This document shows, in pieces, positions 17,471 to 27,258 of a stretch of DNA of 64,000 nt. Both the position numbers and the translations under genes were made by a program. The stretch comes from Actinomycetospora lemnae (GTDB lineage Bacteria > Actinomycetota > Actinomycetes > Mycobacteriales > Pseudonocardiaceae): NCBI RefSeq assembly GCF_028737315.1, contig NZ_JAQZAO010000001.1:248001-312000 (forward strand), read 5' to 3'. The notes under the pieces were generated by a model. That model was not told the origin of the DNA, made no database searches, and was given only the letters and a program-made list of their open reading frames with translations. Position 1 is the stretch's first letter; every line of letters begins with the position of its first letter.

Positions 17471-19231
17471 CTACCGCAGGGGGTGGCGGGGGATCGAGCG
17501 GAGGTTGGAGCGCGCGAGGTCGACCATCTTCCCCACCCCGCCGGCGAGCACCGTGCGCATGCCGGCGAGGGCGAAGCCGCGCACCTGCTCGGCGGTGATG
17601 TGCGGCGGGATCGACAGGGCGTCGGGGTCGGTGCGCACGTCCACGAGCGCCGGCCCGCGGTGGTCGAGCGCCCCGCGCAGCGCCGCCCGCAGCTCGCGCG
17701 GGTCCTCCACCGTCACCGCGTGCAGCCCGGCCGCGCGGGCGATCGCGCCGAGGTCGGCGGGCCCGTGGTCGGTCTGGAACGACGGGAACCCGGCGACCAT
17801 CATCTCGAGCCGGATCATGCCCAGCGAGCCGTTGTTGAACGCGACGACGGTGAGGTCGAGGTCGTGCTCCACGGCCGTGAGCAGCTCGCCCATCAGCATC
17901 GTCAGACCGCCGTCGCCCGACATCGAGACCACCTGACGCCCCGGCTGCGACACCGCCGCCCCGATCGCGTGGGGCAGCGCGTTCGCCATCGTCCCGTGCC
18001 GGAACGAACCGACGATGCGCCGGCGCCCGGTCGGGGTGATGTAGCGCGCGGCCCAGACGTTGCACATGCCCGTGTCGACGGTGACGACGGCGTCGTCGGC
18101 GAGCTCGTCGTCGAGCACCGCCGCGACGTACTCGGGGTGCACGGGGCGGTGGTCCTCGACGCGCGTCGTGTACGCGTCGACGACGTGCTCGAGCGCGTCG
18201 GCGTGGTGGCGCAGCATGCGGTCGAGGAACGTGCGGTCGGTCTTCTCGGTGACGAGCGGGAGCAGCGCGCGCAGGGTCGCGCCGACGTCGCCCTCCACCC
18301 CGAGGTCGAGCACGGAGCGCCGGCCGAGGTGCCGGGCGTCGCGGTCGACCTGCACGGTGTGCGCCTGCGGCAGGAACCCGTCGTAGGGGAAGTCGGTGCC
18401 GAGCAGCACGAGCAGGTCGGCCTCGTGGCTCGCCTCGAAGCAGGCGCCGTAGCCGAGCAGCCCGCTCATGCCGACGTCGTACGGGTTGTCGTACTGGATC
18501 CACTCCTTGCCGCCCAGCGAGTGCCCCACCGGCGCCTTCACCCGCGCGGCCAGCGCCAGCACCTCGTCGCGGGCCTCGCGCACCCCCGCGCCGACGAACA
18601 GCGTCACCGACGACGCGCGGTCGATGTGCTCCGCCAGCGCCTCGACGCGGTCGGCTGCGGGCTGCACCACCGACGACGGCGCCACCAGGTCGCCCCGTCC
18701 GGTCGCGTGCGCCGCGGGCAGGGCCGTGATGTCGCCGGGCAGCACGAGCACCGACACCCCGCGGTCCGCGAGCGCGGTCTGCATCGCGATGCGCTGCAGG
18801 CGCGGCATCTGCTCCGGCCGCGAGATGAGCTCGCACCACGACGAGCACTCGCCGAACAGCCGCTCGGGGTGCGTCTCCTGGAAGTAGGTCGTGCCGATCT
18901 GCAACGACGGGATGTGCGACGCGATCGCGAGCACCGGCGCGCCCGAGCGGTGCGCGTCGTACAGGCCCTGGACCAGGTGCGTGTTGCCGGGCCCGCAGCT
19001 GCCCGCGCACACCGCGAGCGACCCGGTGAGCTGCGCCTCGGCGGCCGCGGCGAGCGCGCCGGCCTCCTCGTTGTGCACGTGCACCCAGTCGATCCCGCCC
19101 TGCGCGGACCCGCCCGAGCGGCGCACCGCGTCGACGATCGGGTTGAGGCTGTCGCCCACCAGCCCGTAGATGCGCCGGACGCCGGCCTGGACGAGGACCT
19201 CGATGAGCTGGTCGGCGACGGTGCGGGCCAC
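17471..19231 (-). CDS. poxB: Thiamine-pyrophosphate enzyme, pyruvate oxidase/dehydrogenase (PoxB-like)
   Basis: 586-residue ThDP- and FAD-dependent enzyme with the three-domain acetolactate-synthase/pyruvate-oxidase fold. The N-terminal PYR domain begins VADQLIEVLVQAGVRRIYGLVGDSLNPIVDA and carries the catalytic Glu55 in VHNEEAGALAAAAEAQL. The ThDP motif is GDGGLTMLMGELLTAV...NN near residue 440. It resembles E. coli PoxB, which oxidises pyruvate to acetate and CO2 and passes electrons to quinones. The GTG at 19231 gives the family length; a longer form is open upstream but has no conserved sequence. Pyruvate oxidase is likelier than acetolactate synthase. Confidence 0.88.
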   Translation of the reverse strand: MARTVADQLIEVLVQAGVRRIYGLVGDSLNPIVDAVRRSGGSAQGGIDWVHVHNEEAGALAAAAEAQLTGSLAVCAGSCGPGNTHLVQGLYDAHRSGAPVLAIASHIPSLQIGTTYFQETHPERLFGECSSWCELISRPEQMPRLQRIAMQTALADRGVSVLVLPGDITALPAAHATGRGDLVAPSSVVQPAADRVEALAEHIDRASSVTLFVGAGVREARDEVLALAARVKAPVGHSLGGKEWIQYDNPYDVGMSGLLGYGACFEASHEADLLVLLGTDFPYDGFLPQAHTVQVDRDARHLGRRSVLDLGVEGDVGATLRALLPLVTEKTDRTFLDRMLRHHADALEHVVDAYTTRVEDHRPVHPEYVAAVLDDELADDAVVTVDTGMCNVWAARYITPTGRRRIVGSFRHGTMANALPHAIGAAVSQPGRQVVSMSGDGGLTMLMGELLTAVEHDLDLTVVAFNNGSLGMIRLEMMVAGFPSFQTDHGPADLGAIARAAGLHAVTVEDPRELRAALRGALDHRGPALVDVRTDPDALSIPPHITAEQVRGFALAGMRTVLAGGVGKMVDLARSNLRSIPRHPLR

Positions 19232-19385
19232 GGCGGTGATCGTCGCACCGCGATCACGAGATCCGCGATGCCTCACCGGTGGGGTCGTGCCCGGGTGCGC
19301 CGACGGCGCAGGTGAGCAGAAAGAAGTGCCAGAGCACGCGGAAGTGCACACGAGCGCGGAGCGCACCTGTGCTTGGCTCGGGGAC

Positions 19386-20618
19386 GTGGTGGAGGTGACG
19401 GGGCACGACGACCCGACGGTCGAGATCCCGCGCGTCTCCCCGGGGCGCGGCACCGCGGCGCTCGTCGCGCTCACCGTCCTCGCGCTCGCCACGGTGGTCC
19501 TGCTCGCGTCCGCCGTCACCGCGATCGTGCCGACGACCTCGCTCGCCGGGCCGACCGCCTCGCCGCTCCTCGTGGTCGTGTACGGCCCGCTCCTGCTCCT
19601 CCTCGGCGTCGCCGTCACGGTCGGGGCGTGGCTGCTGCGACGCTCCCGACGGGCGCGCCGGGCGACCACCGTCGTCGCCGTGCTCGCGACGGTGGCGACG
19701 CTCGTGCTCGCCGGCGCGGTCGGCGCGGTGGTCGTGGCGACGCTCGGCGCCGGCGGCAGCGTCGACCCGTGGCGGGCGCTCGTGCTCTCCGGGCCGCCCG
19801 CGGGCGCGGCGCCCGACGAGCGCACCGTCTACACGACGACCCCCGAGGGCCAGGACCTCCGCCTCGCCGTCACGCGCCCGCGCGGGGCGACCGGACCGGC
19901 GCCGGTGTTCGTGTGGGTGCACGGCGGCGGCTGGGCGACCGGGTCGGAGCTCGACCGCGCCGCCGACATGCGCCGGCTCGCCGACGCGGGCTGGCTCGCC
20001 GTGTCGGTCGAGTACACGCTCTCGCGCCCCGGACGCCCGACCTGGGACGTCGCCGGGCCCCAGGTGGCGTGCGCGCTCGCGCGGGTCGCGGAGCACGCCG
20101 CGGAGCGGGGCGGCGACCCGCGGCGGATCGTGCTCGGCGGCGACTCGGCGGGCGGCCAGCTCGCGGTCTCGGTCGGGTACCGCGCGGCGTCCGGCACGCA
20201 GTCCTCGGCCTGCCCTTCACCGGTCCCGGTGCCCGTGCCGCGGGCGGTCGCGACGCTCTATCCCGCGGTCGACCTCGGCGACACCCACCGCCGCGGGCAG
20301 GGCGCGCAGCAGTTCGCCGCGGCCTACACCGGCGGCACGCCCGACCAGGTGCCCGACCGCTACCGGGCGGTGACGGGCACGCACGTCATCTCCCGGCAGG
20401 CGCCGCCGACCCTCGCGATCGTGCCGGCGCGCGACCGCCTCGTCCCGCCCGAGGGCGCCACCGACTTCGTCGAGGCCGCGCGGGCCGCCGGGGTGGACGC
20501 GCAGCAGGTGGACGTGCCGTTCGCCGACCACGCCTTCGACACCGGCCCCGACGGCTCCCTGGGCCACCAGGCGGCCTTCTCCGTGCTCGCGGCGTGGGCC
20601 GCGGAACGGGTCAGGTGA
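19386..20618 (+). CDS. Membrane-anchored alpha/beta-hydrolase esterase
   Basis: 410 residues: three N-terminal hydrophobic helices ([55 protein letters not shown]), then an extracytoplasmic alpha/beta-hydrolase domain. The oxyanion motif is HGGGW, the nucleophile elbow GGDSAGG, the catalytic Asp lies in [10 protein letters not shown] and the His in FADHAFD. This is the BD-FAE/hormone-sensitive-lipase-like esterase pattern. Start candidates are consecutive GTG codons from 19386. The substrate may be an acylated cell-wall or environmental ester; this is not determinable. Confidence 0.85.
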   Translation: MVEVTGHDDPTVEIPRVSPGRGTAALVALTVLALATVVLLASAVTAIVPTTSLAGPTASPLLVVVYGPLLLLLGVAVTVGAWLLRRSRRARRATTVVAVLATVATLVLAGAVGAVVVATLGAGGSVDPWRALVLSGPPAGAAPDERTVYTTTPEGQDLRLAVTRPRGATGPAPVFVWVHGGGWATGSELDRAADMRRLADAGWLAVSVEYTLSRPGRPTWDVAGPQVACALARVAEHAAERGGDPRRIVLGGDSAGGQLAVSVGYRAASGTQSSACPSPVPVPVPRAVATLYPAVDLGDTHRRGQGAQQFAAAYTGGTPDQVPDRYRAVTGTHVISRQAPPTLAIVPARDRLVPPEGATDFVEAARAAGVDAQQVDVPFADHAFDTGPDGSLGHQAAFSVLAAWAAERVR

Positions 20619-20740
20619 GCGCCTCGCGACGACGCCGTGCGTCGCGGCCCGGATCGCCCCGTCGTCCACCCGGCCGGCCGTGCGCCGATCATCCCGCGGT
20701 CGCGTGCTGCGCCGCCGTACCGGCCGGGTAGGCCCCGGCC

Positions 20741-21373
20741 ATGGGCACCGACCGCTTCGAGGGCTGGATCGCCGGCGTGGGCACGGCCACCGGGCTGCGC
20801 GCCGTCGTCGGGCACTGGCCGCGCTCGCCGTTCGGGTCGTTCACCGACGTCATGGTCGAGCGCCCCGACGGCCGGCGGATCCTGCTCGCGCCCGACGAGC
20901 AGGTGCGCGACTTCGTGGCCGCCACGTACACGTTCGACGAGGTGCGGCTCGGGCCGGTGACGCACGCCGAGCAGGGCCCCGGGCACCGCGTCACCACCGC
21001 GGAGCTGGACCTGACCCTGCGGGTGGGCGGGCGCCCGCCGCTGGGATGGCTGCTGCGCGCGGTGCCGGGACGTCTCGCGACGGCGCCCGCCTGGATCACC
21101 GCCATCGACGTCGTGGCGCGGCGGGTGCTGCCCGGCGTGCGCACGGTGGGCAGCGCGGGCGGCGGGCGCCGCGAGTTCTACGGCGCGCGCGACCTGCACC
21201 GCGTCACCGACGCCTCGGTGCGGTGGGAGGGCGCCGACCAGGGCGCGCTCACACCGGTCTCGCCGCCGGTGCGCTTCGGCTTCGGATCCACGCCGCGCAC
21301 CCCGTCGCTGGTGCGCATCACGACGCTGATCCGGCATACCGCGGACGGTGCGCGGTTAGCCTCGGAGACATGA
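20741..21373 (+). CDS. Conserved hypothetical protein upstream of selO
   Basis: 210 residues beginning [51 protein letters not shown]. It is rich in predicted beta strands and contains one weak hydrophobic stretch, [20 protein letters not shown] recognise no domain and see no enzymatic motif. Its stop overlaps the selO ATG (ATGA), so the two are translated together, suggesting a role linked to SelO or to the same stress response. The ATG follows GGCCCCGGCC with no clear ribosome-binding site. Confidence 0.7.
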   Translation: MGTDRFEGWIAGVGTATGLRAVVGHWPRSPFGSFTDVMVERPDGRRILLAPDEQVRDFVAATYTFDEVRLGPVTHAEQGPGHRVTTAELDLTLRVGGRPPLGWLLRAVPGRLATAPAWITAIDVVARRVLPGVRTVGSAGGGRREFYGARDLHRVTDASVRWEGADQGALTPVSPPVRFGFGSTPRTPSLVRITTLIRHTADGARLASET

Positions 21374-22845
21374 CCGCTGTCGACAGGGCCGCCTCGCCCG
21401 TGACGCTCGACGACTGGTTCGTCCGCGACCTCGGCGGGCTCTACCAGCCGTGGGCGGCCGCGCCCTCGCCGTCGCCTGAGCTGGTGGCCCTCAACGAGGA
21501 CCTGGCCGCCGAGCTCGGCGTCGACGCCGCCGCCCTGCGCACCCCCGAGGGCGTCGCGGTCCTCGCCGGCGCGGCCGTGCCCACCGGGGCGACGCCGGTG
21601 GCGATGGCCTACGCGGGCCACCAGTTCGGCAACTACTCGCCACGTCTCGGCGACGGCCGCGCGCTGCTGCTCGGCGAGCTGACCGACACCGCGGGCCGGC
21701 AGCGCGACCTGCACCTCAAGGGTTCGGGGCGCACGCCGTTCGCCCGCGGCGGCGACGGCCGGGCGACGCTCGGGCCGATGCTGCGCGAGTACGTCGTCGG
21801 TGAGGCCATGCACGCGCTCGGCATCCCGACGACGCGGGCGCTCGCCGTCGTCACCACCGGCGAGACGGTGATGCGCGAGACGCCGCTGCCCGGCGCCGTC
21901 CTCGCCCGCGTCGCGTCCAGCCACCTGCGCGTCGGCACCTTCCAGTACGCCGCCGCCACCCGCGACACGGACCTCCTGCGCCGCCTCACCGAGCACGCCA
22001 TCGCCCGCCACCACCCGCAGGCCGCCGAGGCGGAGCGCCCGGCGCTCGCGCTGCTGGAGGCCGTCGTGGAGGCCCAGGCGGCGCTGGTCGCGCAGTGGAT
22101 GGACGTCGGCTTCGTCCACGGCGTCATGAACACCGACAACATGACGATCTCGGGCGAGACCATCGACTACGGGCCCTGCGCGTTCCTCGACGCCTACGAC
22201 CCGGCGACCGTGTTCAGCTCGATCGACCGCGGCGGGCGCTACGCGTTCGGCAACCAGCCGCAGGCCGCGCAGTGGAACCTCGCCCGGTTCGCGGAATCGC
22301 TGCTGACGATGATCTCCGACGACGCCGAGGCCGCGATCCCGGCCGCGACGGAGGTCGTGTCGTCCTTCGGCGAGCGCTTCACCCGTCACCGGTCGGCGGG
22401 GCTGCACGCCAAGATCGGCCTGATCGGCGAGCACACCGAGCTGGTGCACGACCTCGTGGCGCTGCTGACCGAGCAGCGCCCCGACCACACCCGCTTCTTC
22501 CGCGGGCTCTCCGCCGCGGCACGCGGGGATGCCGCCCCGGTGCGCGACCTCGTCGTCGACCGTGAGGCCGTCGACGCGTGGCTCGCCCGGTGGCGCACCG
22601 CGCTGGAGGAGCAGGACCGCCCGGTGGCCGAGACCGCCGACGCGATGGACCGCGTCAACCCGGTCTACATCCCGCGCAACCACCAGGTCGAGGCGGCGCT
22701 GGACGCCGCGATCGCCGGCGACCCGGAGCCCTTCCACCGGCTCGTCGACGTCGTCTCCCACCCGTACGAGGAGCGCCCCGGCCTGGAGGAGTACGCGAAG
22801 GGCGACCCCTCCGCGACGGGCTACGTGACCTACTGCGGGACCTGA
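21370..22845 (+). CDS. selO: Protein adenylyltransferase SelO (YdiU/UPF0061 pseudokinase)
   Basis: 491 residues; full-length bacterial SelO, a pseudokinase that transfers AMP from ATP to hydroxyl side chains of target proteins and helps in oxidative stress. Family motifs are [51 protein letters not shown] and [25 protein letters not shown], with the catalytic Asp residues. The C-terminus YVTYCGT has Cys489 where animal homologues carry selenocysteine. The last 16 bp overlap the end of the opposite-strand flavin monooxygenase gene. Confidence 0.96.
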   Translation: MTAVDRAASPVTLDDWFVRDLGGLYQPWAAAPSPSPELVALNEDLAAELGVDAAALRTPEGVAVLAGAAVPTGATPVAMAYAGHQFGNYSPRLGDGRALLLGELTDTAGRQRDLHLKGSGRTPFARGGDGRATLGPMLREYVVGEAMHALGIPTTRALAVVTTGETVMRETPLPGAVLARVASSHLRVGTFQYAAATRDTDLLRRLTEHAIARHHPQAAEAERPALALLEAVVEAQAALVAQWMDVGFVHGVMNTDNMTISGETIDYGPCAFLDAYDPATVFSSIDRGGRYAFGNQPQAAQWNLARFAESLLTMISDDAEAAIPAATEVVSSFGERFTRHRSAGLHAKIGLIGEHTELVHDLVALLTEQRPDHTRFFRGLSAAARGDAAPVRDLVVDREAVDAWLARWRTALEEQDRPVAETADAMDRVNPVYIPRNHQVEAALDAAIAGDPEPFHRLVDVVSHPYEERPGLEEYAKGDPSATGYVTYCGT

Positions 22846-24452
22846 GCGGGCACGCCCGTGATGGCCGCGAGGTGGGCGGCGAGCGCCGGCTCCGACAGCG
22901 GGCGGGCCGTCCACCCGACATAGCCGTCGGGCCGGACGAGCACGGCGTCGCCGCCGCGCAGGCCGTAGGCGGCGGCGAGGTCGCCCGCGCCGTCGACGAG
23001 GCACGGCTCGCCGGCCTCGGCGAACGCCGCGGCGAGCGCCGGCGCCACCACGGTGTGCACGCGCACCGGCAGCCCGCACGACGCCGCCGGCGTGCACACG
23101 GCGGCGATCTCGGTCAGCTGGGCCGCGTCGTCGACGTAGGCGAGCAGGGCGAACTCGGTGGCGGCGAGCACCGCGTGCAGCCGCAGCGGGTCGGTGGCGG
23201 CGTCGCGGCGCAGGCCGCGGGCGTCGGGCGCGCGATCGCCGGGCCGCACCCCGAGCGCCTCGCCGGCCCTGCCGACGATCGGGCTGTCCGGGTACGCGAC
23301 CAGCAGTTGCGCCTCGCGCCGCAGCATCGTCGCGGGGTCGCCGGTGTCGAACCCCTCGCGGGCGTGGCGCACGGTCCGCCCGACGACCTCCTCGCCGACC
23401 GGGTGGCGCTCGGCGTGGTAGCTCTCGAGCAGCGCGGGCGCGGCGCGGCCGTCGACGACCAGCGCGAGCTTCCACCCGAGGTTCAGCGCGTCCTGGATGC
23501 CGGTGTTCATGCCCTGGCCGCCGGTGGGCGGGTGGATGTGGGCCGCGTCGCCGGCGATGAAGACCCGCCCCTCGCCGTAGCGGGCCGCGAGACGGTGGCT
23601 GATGCGGAACACCGACGACCACCGCAGGTCGGACACCGTCGTCGGTTCGGGGGCCAGGCGGTCGACGACGGCCTGCAGGTCGGCCAGGTCGGGGGTGCGG
23701 CCGGACTCGAGCCCGTGGGCGATCCCGTCGGTCCCGTCGGCGGGCCGGGTGCGCAGCTCCGGCGGGGCCAGCATCGAGATGCGGTAGCGGCCGTGCTCCG
23801 GCAGGGGGACGGCGACGAGGACGTCGTCGGGTGCGCCGGGCACGGCGCGGGTGATGCGGACGCCGTACCCGGCGGGCAGGGACCAGTCGAGGACGACGTC
23901 GCCGAGCATGTACTCCTCGGGGAAGGCGTCGCCCTCGAACGCGGTCCCCAGGCCCTTGCGCACGACGCTGTGGGCCCCGTCGGCCCCGACGAGGTACGCG
24001 GTGCGCACGGTCCGCTCGCCGGTGGCCGAGCGCAGCTGCAGGGTCACCCCGTCCGCGTCCTGGGTGAAGCCGACCAGCGCGGTCCCGCGCTCCACCGTGC
24101 CGCCGTGGCGGTGCAGCTCCTCGGCGAGCAGGCGTTCGGTCGTGTACTGCGGCAGCGTGGTGAAGCCGTAGGGCACGTCCGGCGGCAGGGCGAGCTCCAG
24201 GCGCGCCACCGGTGCGCCGTCCCGGTACACGATCTGACCGCGCATCGTGCGCACCTCGTCGAGGGCCGCGGTGAGCATGCCGGTGCGCTCCCAGTGCTCG
24301 AGCGTGCGGGGCTGGAGCCCGACCGCCTTGGCGTAGTGCCGTGGCTCGTCGAGCTGGTCGATCACCAGGGGGCGGATCCCCCGGCGGGCGAGCTCGGTGG
24401 CGGCGGTGAGCCCGACCGGGCCGGCCCCCACGACGACGACGTCCAGGTCCAT
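22830..24452 (-). CDS. Class A FAD-dependent aromatic monooxygenase (PheA/TfdB-like)
   Basis: 540-residue flavoprotein hydroxylase. The N-terminal FAD motif is [21 protein letters not shown]; the second flavin contact is [33 protein letters not shown]; and [14 protein letters not shown] is the DG fingerprint for NAD(P)H. After about residue 390 a thioredoxin-like C-terminal domain follows ([14 protein letters not shown]), as in phenol- and polyketide-hydroxylases. Substrates are phenolic aromatics or polyketide quinones. It is divergent from the luciferase-like gene across 211 bp that hold two GTTGA...TCAAC dyads. Confidence 0.92.
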   Translation of the reverse strand: MDLDVVVVGAGPVGLTAATELARRGIRPLVIDQLDEPRHYAKAVGLQPRTLEHWERTGMLTAALDEVRTMRGQIVYRDGAPVARLELALPPDVPYGFTTLPQYTTERLLAEELHRHGGTVERGTALVGFTQDADGVTLQLRSATGERTVRTAYLVGADGAHSVVRKGLGTAFEGDAFPEEYMLGDVVLDWSLPAGYGVRITRAVPGAPDDVLVAVPLPEHGRYRISMLAPPELRTRPADGTDGIAHGLESGRTPDLADLQAVVDRLAPEPTTVSDLRWSSVFRISHRLAARYGEGRVFIAGDAAHIHPPTGGQGMNTGIQDALNLGWKLALVVDGRAAPALLESYHAERHPVGEEVVGRTVRHAREGFDTGDPATMLRREAQLLVAYPDSPIVGRAGEALGVRPGDRAPDARGLRRDAATDPLRLHAVLAATEFALLAYVDDAAQLTEIAAVCTPAASCGLPVRVHTVVAPALAAAFAEAGEPCLVDGAGDLAAAYGLRGGDAVLVRPDGYVGWTARPLSEPALAAHLAAITGVPAQVPQ

Positions 24453-24597
24453 GACCGGCTCCTCTCCGTCACCATCGGGAGCGATTCGACGGCGGCGGTC
24501 ACCTGTTCAGCGCAGCTACAAGCGCCATTCGGCCACGTCGAGTAGAGCGCACTGGCCTCCGAGTCGTCAACGATCCACCGCGGCCGCGCCCGGAATA

Positions 24598-24646
24598 GTT
24601 GACGAGTCAACCAGCGTTCGGCACGATGTACGGTTGAATCGTCAAC
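24598..24646. promoter_or_regulatory. Paired GTTGA-N4-TCAAC operator dyads
   Basis: Two 14-bp dyads, GTTGACGAGTCAAC (24598-24611, 6-bp arms) and GTTGAATCGTCAAC (24633-24646, 5-bp arms), lie 35 bp apart centre to centre, just before the luciferase-like ATG at 24664. A lone half-site TCGTCAAC is at 24564-24571, nearer the monooxygenase. The second dyad ends 17 bp from the ATG and overlaps the leader. The pattern fits a dimeric MarR/HxlR/TetR repressor acting on both divergent genes, but no regulator gene adjoins. Confidence 0.65.
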
Positions 24647-24663
24647 GAAGGAGCGCAGGGCCC

Positions 24664-25785
24664 ATGCAGTTCGGTGTCTTCTCGGTCAGTGACATCACCC
24701 CGGACCCGACCACCGGCCGCACGCCGACCGAGGCGGAGCGCCTCCAGGCCGTCCTGCGGATCGCGGAGAAGACCGAGGAGGTCGGTCTCGACGTGTTCGC
24801 CCTCGGCGAGCACCACAACCCGCCGTTCTTCTCGTCCTCGCCGACCACGACGCTCGCCTGGATCGCCGCCCGCACCCAGCGTCTGCAGCTCTCCACCGCG
24901 ACCACGCTGATCACCACCAACGACCCGGTGAAGATCGCCGAGGACTACGCGATGCTGCAGCACCTCGCGGGCGGTCGCGTCGACCTCACCCTCGGCCGCG
25001 GCAACACCGGGCCGGTCTACCCCTGGTTCGGCCAGGACATCCGCCAGGGCATCCCGCTGGCGATCGAGAACTACGCGCTGCTGCGGCGGCTGTGGGACTC
25101 CGACGTCGTGGACTGGGAGGGGCGCTTCCGCACCCCGCTGCAGGGCTTCACGTCCACGCCGCGCCCGCTCGACGGCGTCCCGCCGTTCGTGTGGCACGGC
25201 TCGATCCGCAGCCCGGAGATCGCCGAGCAGGCCGCGTACTACGGCGACGGCTTCTTCCACAACCACATCTTCTGGCCCGCCGACCACACCCGGCGCATGG
25301 TCGACTTCTACCGCCGCCGCTTCGAGCACTACGGGCACGGCGACGCCGACCGGGCGATCGTCGGCCTCGGCGGCCAGGTGTTCATGCGCAAGAACTCGCA
25401 GGACGCGATCCGCGAGTTCCGGCCGTACTTCGACGAGGCGCCGGTCTACGGCCACGGCCCGTCGCTGGAGGACTTCGCCCGCGAGACGCCGCTGACGGTG
25501 GGCAGCCCGCAGCAGGTCATCGACCGCACGCTGGGATTCCGCGAGTACGTCGGCGACTACCAGCGCCAGCTGTTCCTCGTCGACCACGCGGGCCTGCCGC
25601 TCAAGACCGTCCTCGAGCAGCTGGACATCCTCGGCGAGGACGTCGTGCCGGTGCTGCGCAGGGAGTTCGCGGCGCGGAAGCCGGCTCACGTGCCGGACGC
25701 CCCGACCCACGCGTCGCTCGTCGCCGCCCGCGACGAGGCGCTGTCCCAGCAGACCCAGCAGACCCAGCAGGAGGTGACCGTCTGA
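24664..25785 (+). CDS. Luciferase-like FMN-dependent monooxygenase, CE1758 type
   Basis: 373 residues of the bacterial-luciferase TIM-barrel fold. Recognisable segments are MQFGVFSVSDI, GLDVFALGEHHNPPFFSSSP, LSTATTLITTNDPVKIAEDYAMLQHLAGGRVDLTLGRGN and the C-terminal GSPQQVIDRTLGF. It matches the CE1758-like group, which is coded next to its own FMN reductase, as is the case here. It oxygenates an unknown substrate using FMNH2 from the partner. GGAG stands 9 bp upstream of the ATG. The C-terminus ends in a Gln/Thr repeat (QQTQQTQQE) encoded by a CAGACCCAG repeat. Confidence 0.9.
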   Translation: MQFGVFSVSDITPDPTTGRTPTEAERLQAVLRIAEKTEEVGLDVFALGEHHNPPFFSSSPTTTLAWIAARTQRLQLSTATTLITTNDPVKIAEDYAMLQHLAGGRVDLTLGRGNTGPVYPWFGQDIRQGIPLAIENYALLRRLWDSDVVDWEGRFRTPLQGFTSTPRPLDGVPPFVWHGSIRSPEIAEQAAYYGDGFFHNHIFWPADHTRRMVDFYRRRFEHYGHGDADRAIVGLGGQVFMRKNSQDAIREFRPYFDEAPVYGHGPSLEDFARETPLTVGSPQQVIDRTLGFREYVGDYQRQLFLVDHAGLPLKTVLEQLDILGEDVVPVLRREFAARKPAHVPDAPTHASLVAARDEALSQQTQQTQQEVTV

Positions 25786-26402
25786 TGACCCGCACCCTCG
25801 CGGTCGTCAGCGCGGGGCTGTCCGTCCCGTCCTCGACGCGCCTGCTCGCCGACCGGCTCACCGACGCGACGGTGACCGCGCTGGCCGAGCGGGGCGTCGA
25901 GGTCCGCCCCGAGGTGGTCGAGCTGCGCGAGCACGCCCGCGACCTCGCCGACCACCTCGTCACCGGCTTCCCGAACGCCGCGCTGCGCCCGGTGCTCGAC
26001 ACCGTCGCCGGCGCCGACGCGCTGATCGCCGTGACGCCGATCTTCTCGGCGTCCTACAGCGGCCTGTTCAAGACGTTCGTCGACGTCCTCGACCGCGAGG
26101 CGCTCACCGGCACCCCGGTGCTGCTGGGCGCGACGGCCGGCTCGGCGCGCCACCAGCTCGCGCTGGACCACGCGCTGCGCCCGCTGTTCGCCTACCTGCA
26201 CGCGACGGTGGTGCCGACGGGCGTGTTCGCGGCGGCGGAGGACTGGGGCGCGTCGGGGGCGAGCCGCGAGCTCGGCGACCGCATCACCCGGGCCGCCGGT
26301 GAGCTCGCCGACCTGGTGGCGGGACGGTCGCCGACGGGCCGGGCCACCGACCCGTTCGCCGACCCGACACCGTTCGAGGCCCTGCTGCGCGGCGAGGCCT
26401 GA
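25785..26402 (+). CDS. NAD(P)H:FMN reductase partner (CE1759 type)
   Basis: 205-residue flavodoxin-like reductase. The phosphate-binding N-terminus is LAVVSAGLSVPSSTRLLADRL, and the isoalloxazine loop is VTPIFSASYSGLFKTFVDVLD. LLGATAGSARHQLALDHALRPLFAYLHATVVPTGVFA is typical of the CE1759 partner family. It supplies reduced FMN to the preceding monooxygenase. The ATG overlaps the monooxygenase stop (TGATG), so synthesis is coupled. Confidence 0.92.
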   Translation: MTRTLAVVSAGLSVPSSTRLLADRLTDATVTALAERGVEVRPEVVELREHARDLADHLVTGFPNAALRPVLDTVAGADALIAVTPIFSASYSGLFKTFVDVLDREALTGTPVLLGATAGSARHQLALDHALRPLFAYLHATVVPTGVFAAAEDWGASGASRELGDRITRAAGELADLVAGRSPTGRATDPFADPTPFEALLRGEA

Positions 26403-26409
26403 CGCGCCG

Positions 26410-26434
26410 GTTTCCTCGACCACCCGCCGGGAAC
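26410..26434 (+). promoter_or_regulatory. Possible SigB/SigF-type promoter of the GAF-ANTAR gene
   Basis: GTTT (26410-26413), 15 bp, then GGGAAC (26429-26434). This resembles the general-stress sigma-factor consensus of actinobacteria (GTTT-N14-16-GGGTAT/C), with one mismatch in the -10. It is 84 bp upstream of the ATG at 26518 and just after the FMN reductase stop. No sigma factor lies nearby. Confidence 0.4.
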
Positions 26435-26517
26435 AGTCGTCGAGCGAACGCTTTGTGTTCACCGACGAGCACGCGACGGTCGCCGATCCGGGCCGTGGAG
26501 CCCGAGGGAGGCCACCC

Positions 26518-27252
26518 ATGCGCACCAACGAGTCGCTCGTCTCGGCACTGCGTCAGGCGGCGCGTGACCTCACGGCCACGCGATCGATCCGGGACGTCGA
26601 CCAGACCCTCAGCGAGATCGTCCACTTCGCCGTGGAGACGGTGCCGGGTGTGGAGGCGGGTGGCATCACGGTGATCCGCGACGGGGTGATCGAGTCCCGC
26701 GACCCGACGCACCCGGCGGTCACCGAGCTCGACCAGCTGCAGAGCGAGCTCGAGGAGGGTCCCTGCATCACGGCGGTCGAGGACCCGCCCGAGGACGGGA
26801 TCGTCGTCGCCCAGGACCTCGAGGGCCCCGATGCCGAGCGGTGGCCGCAGTTCGCGCCGCGGGCGGTCAAGGCCGGCTACCGGGCGATGATGTCGAGCCA
26901 GCTCAGCCACGAGCCCGGGCCCCTGCGCGCGGCCCTGAACCTGTACGCGGGCGGGCCGGACGCGTTCGACGCGGACTCCCGGCTCACCGCGGGCCTGTTC
27001 GGCGTGCAGGCCGCGATGCTGCTCCACGGCAGCGAGCAGGCCGCGGACCTGCAGCGTGCCGTGGCCAGCCGCGACGTCATCGGGCAGGCCAAGGGCATCC
27101 TCATGGAGCGCTTCACCGTCGACGACGACGCGGCGTTCCGGATGCTCGTGCGCTCGTCGCAGGACACCAACCTCAAGCTCGTCGAGGTCGCCCGCTGGCT
27201 GCACGACGAGGCGAACCGGCGCAGCACCGACCGCGGGGCCGCGCACGCCTGA
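26518..27252 (+). CDS. GAF-ANTAR transcription antitermination regulator
   Basis: 244 residues. A GAF sensor domain (about 30-165: ETVPGVEAGGITVIRDGVIESRDPTHP...EGPCITAVEDPP) is followed by a C-terminal ANTAR RNA-binding domain (about 180-235: ASRDVIGQAKGILMERFTVDDDAAFRMLVRSSQDTNLKLVEVARWL). ANTAR proteins bind dual stem-loops in leader RNA and let polymerase read through terminators. The GAF ligand is unknown. The ATG at 26518 has GAGGGAGG upstream. The two ANTAR proteins of this window (see 39235) share the layout but not the details. Confidence 0.93.
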   Translation: MRTNESLVSALRQAARDLTATRSIRDVDQTLSEIVHFAVETVPGVEAGGITVIRDGVIESRDPTHPAVTELDQLQSELEEGPCITAVEDPPEDGIVVAQDLEGPDAERWPQFAPRAVKAGYRAMMSSQLSHEPGPLRAALNLYAGGPDAFDADSRLTAGLFGVQAAMLLHGSEQAADLQRAVASRDVIGQAKGILMERFTVDDDAAFRMLVRSSQDTNLKLVEVARWLHDEANRRSTDRGAAHA

Positions 27253-27258
27253 CCGGGC

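Noticed and set aside
22839-22845. Possibility of a selenocysteine codon at the SelO C-terminus
   Set aside because: The codon at residue 489 is TGC (Cys), and TGA at the end is the stop; no SECIS-like hairpin follows.
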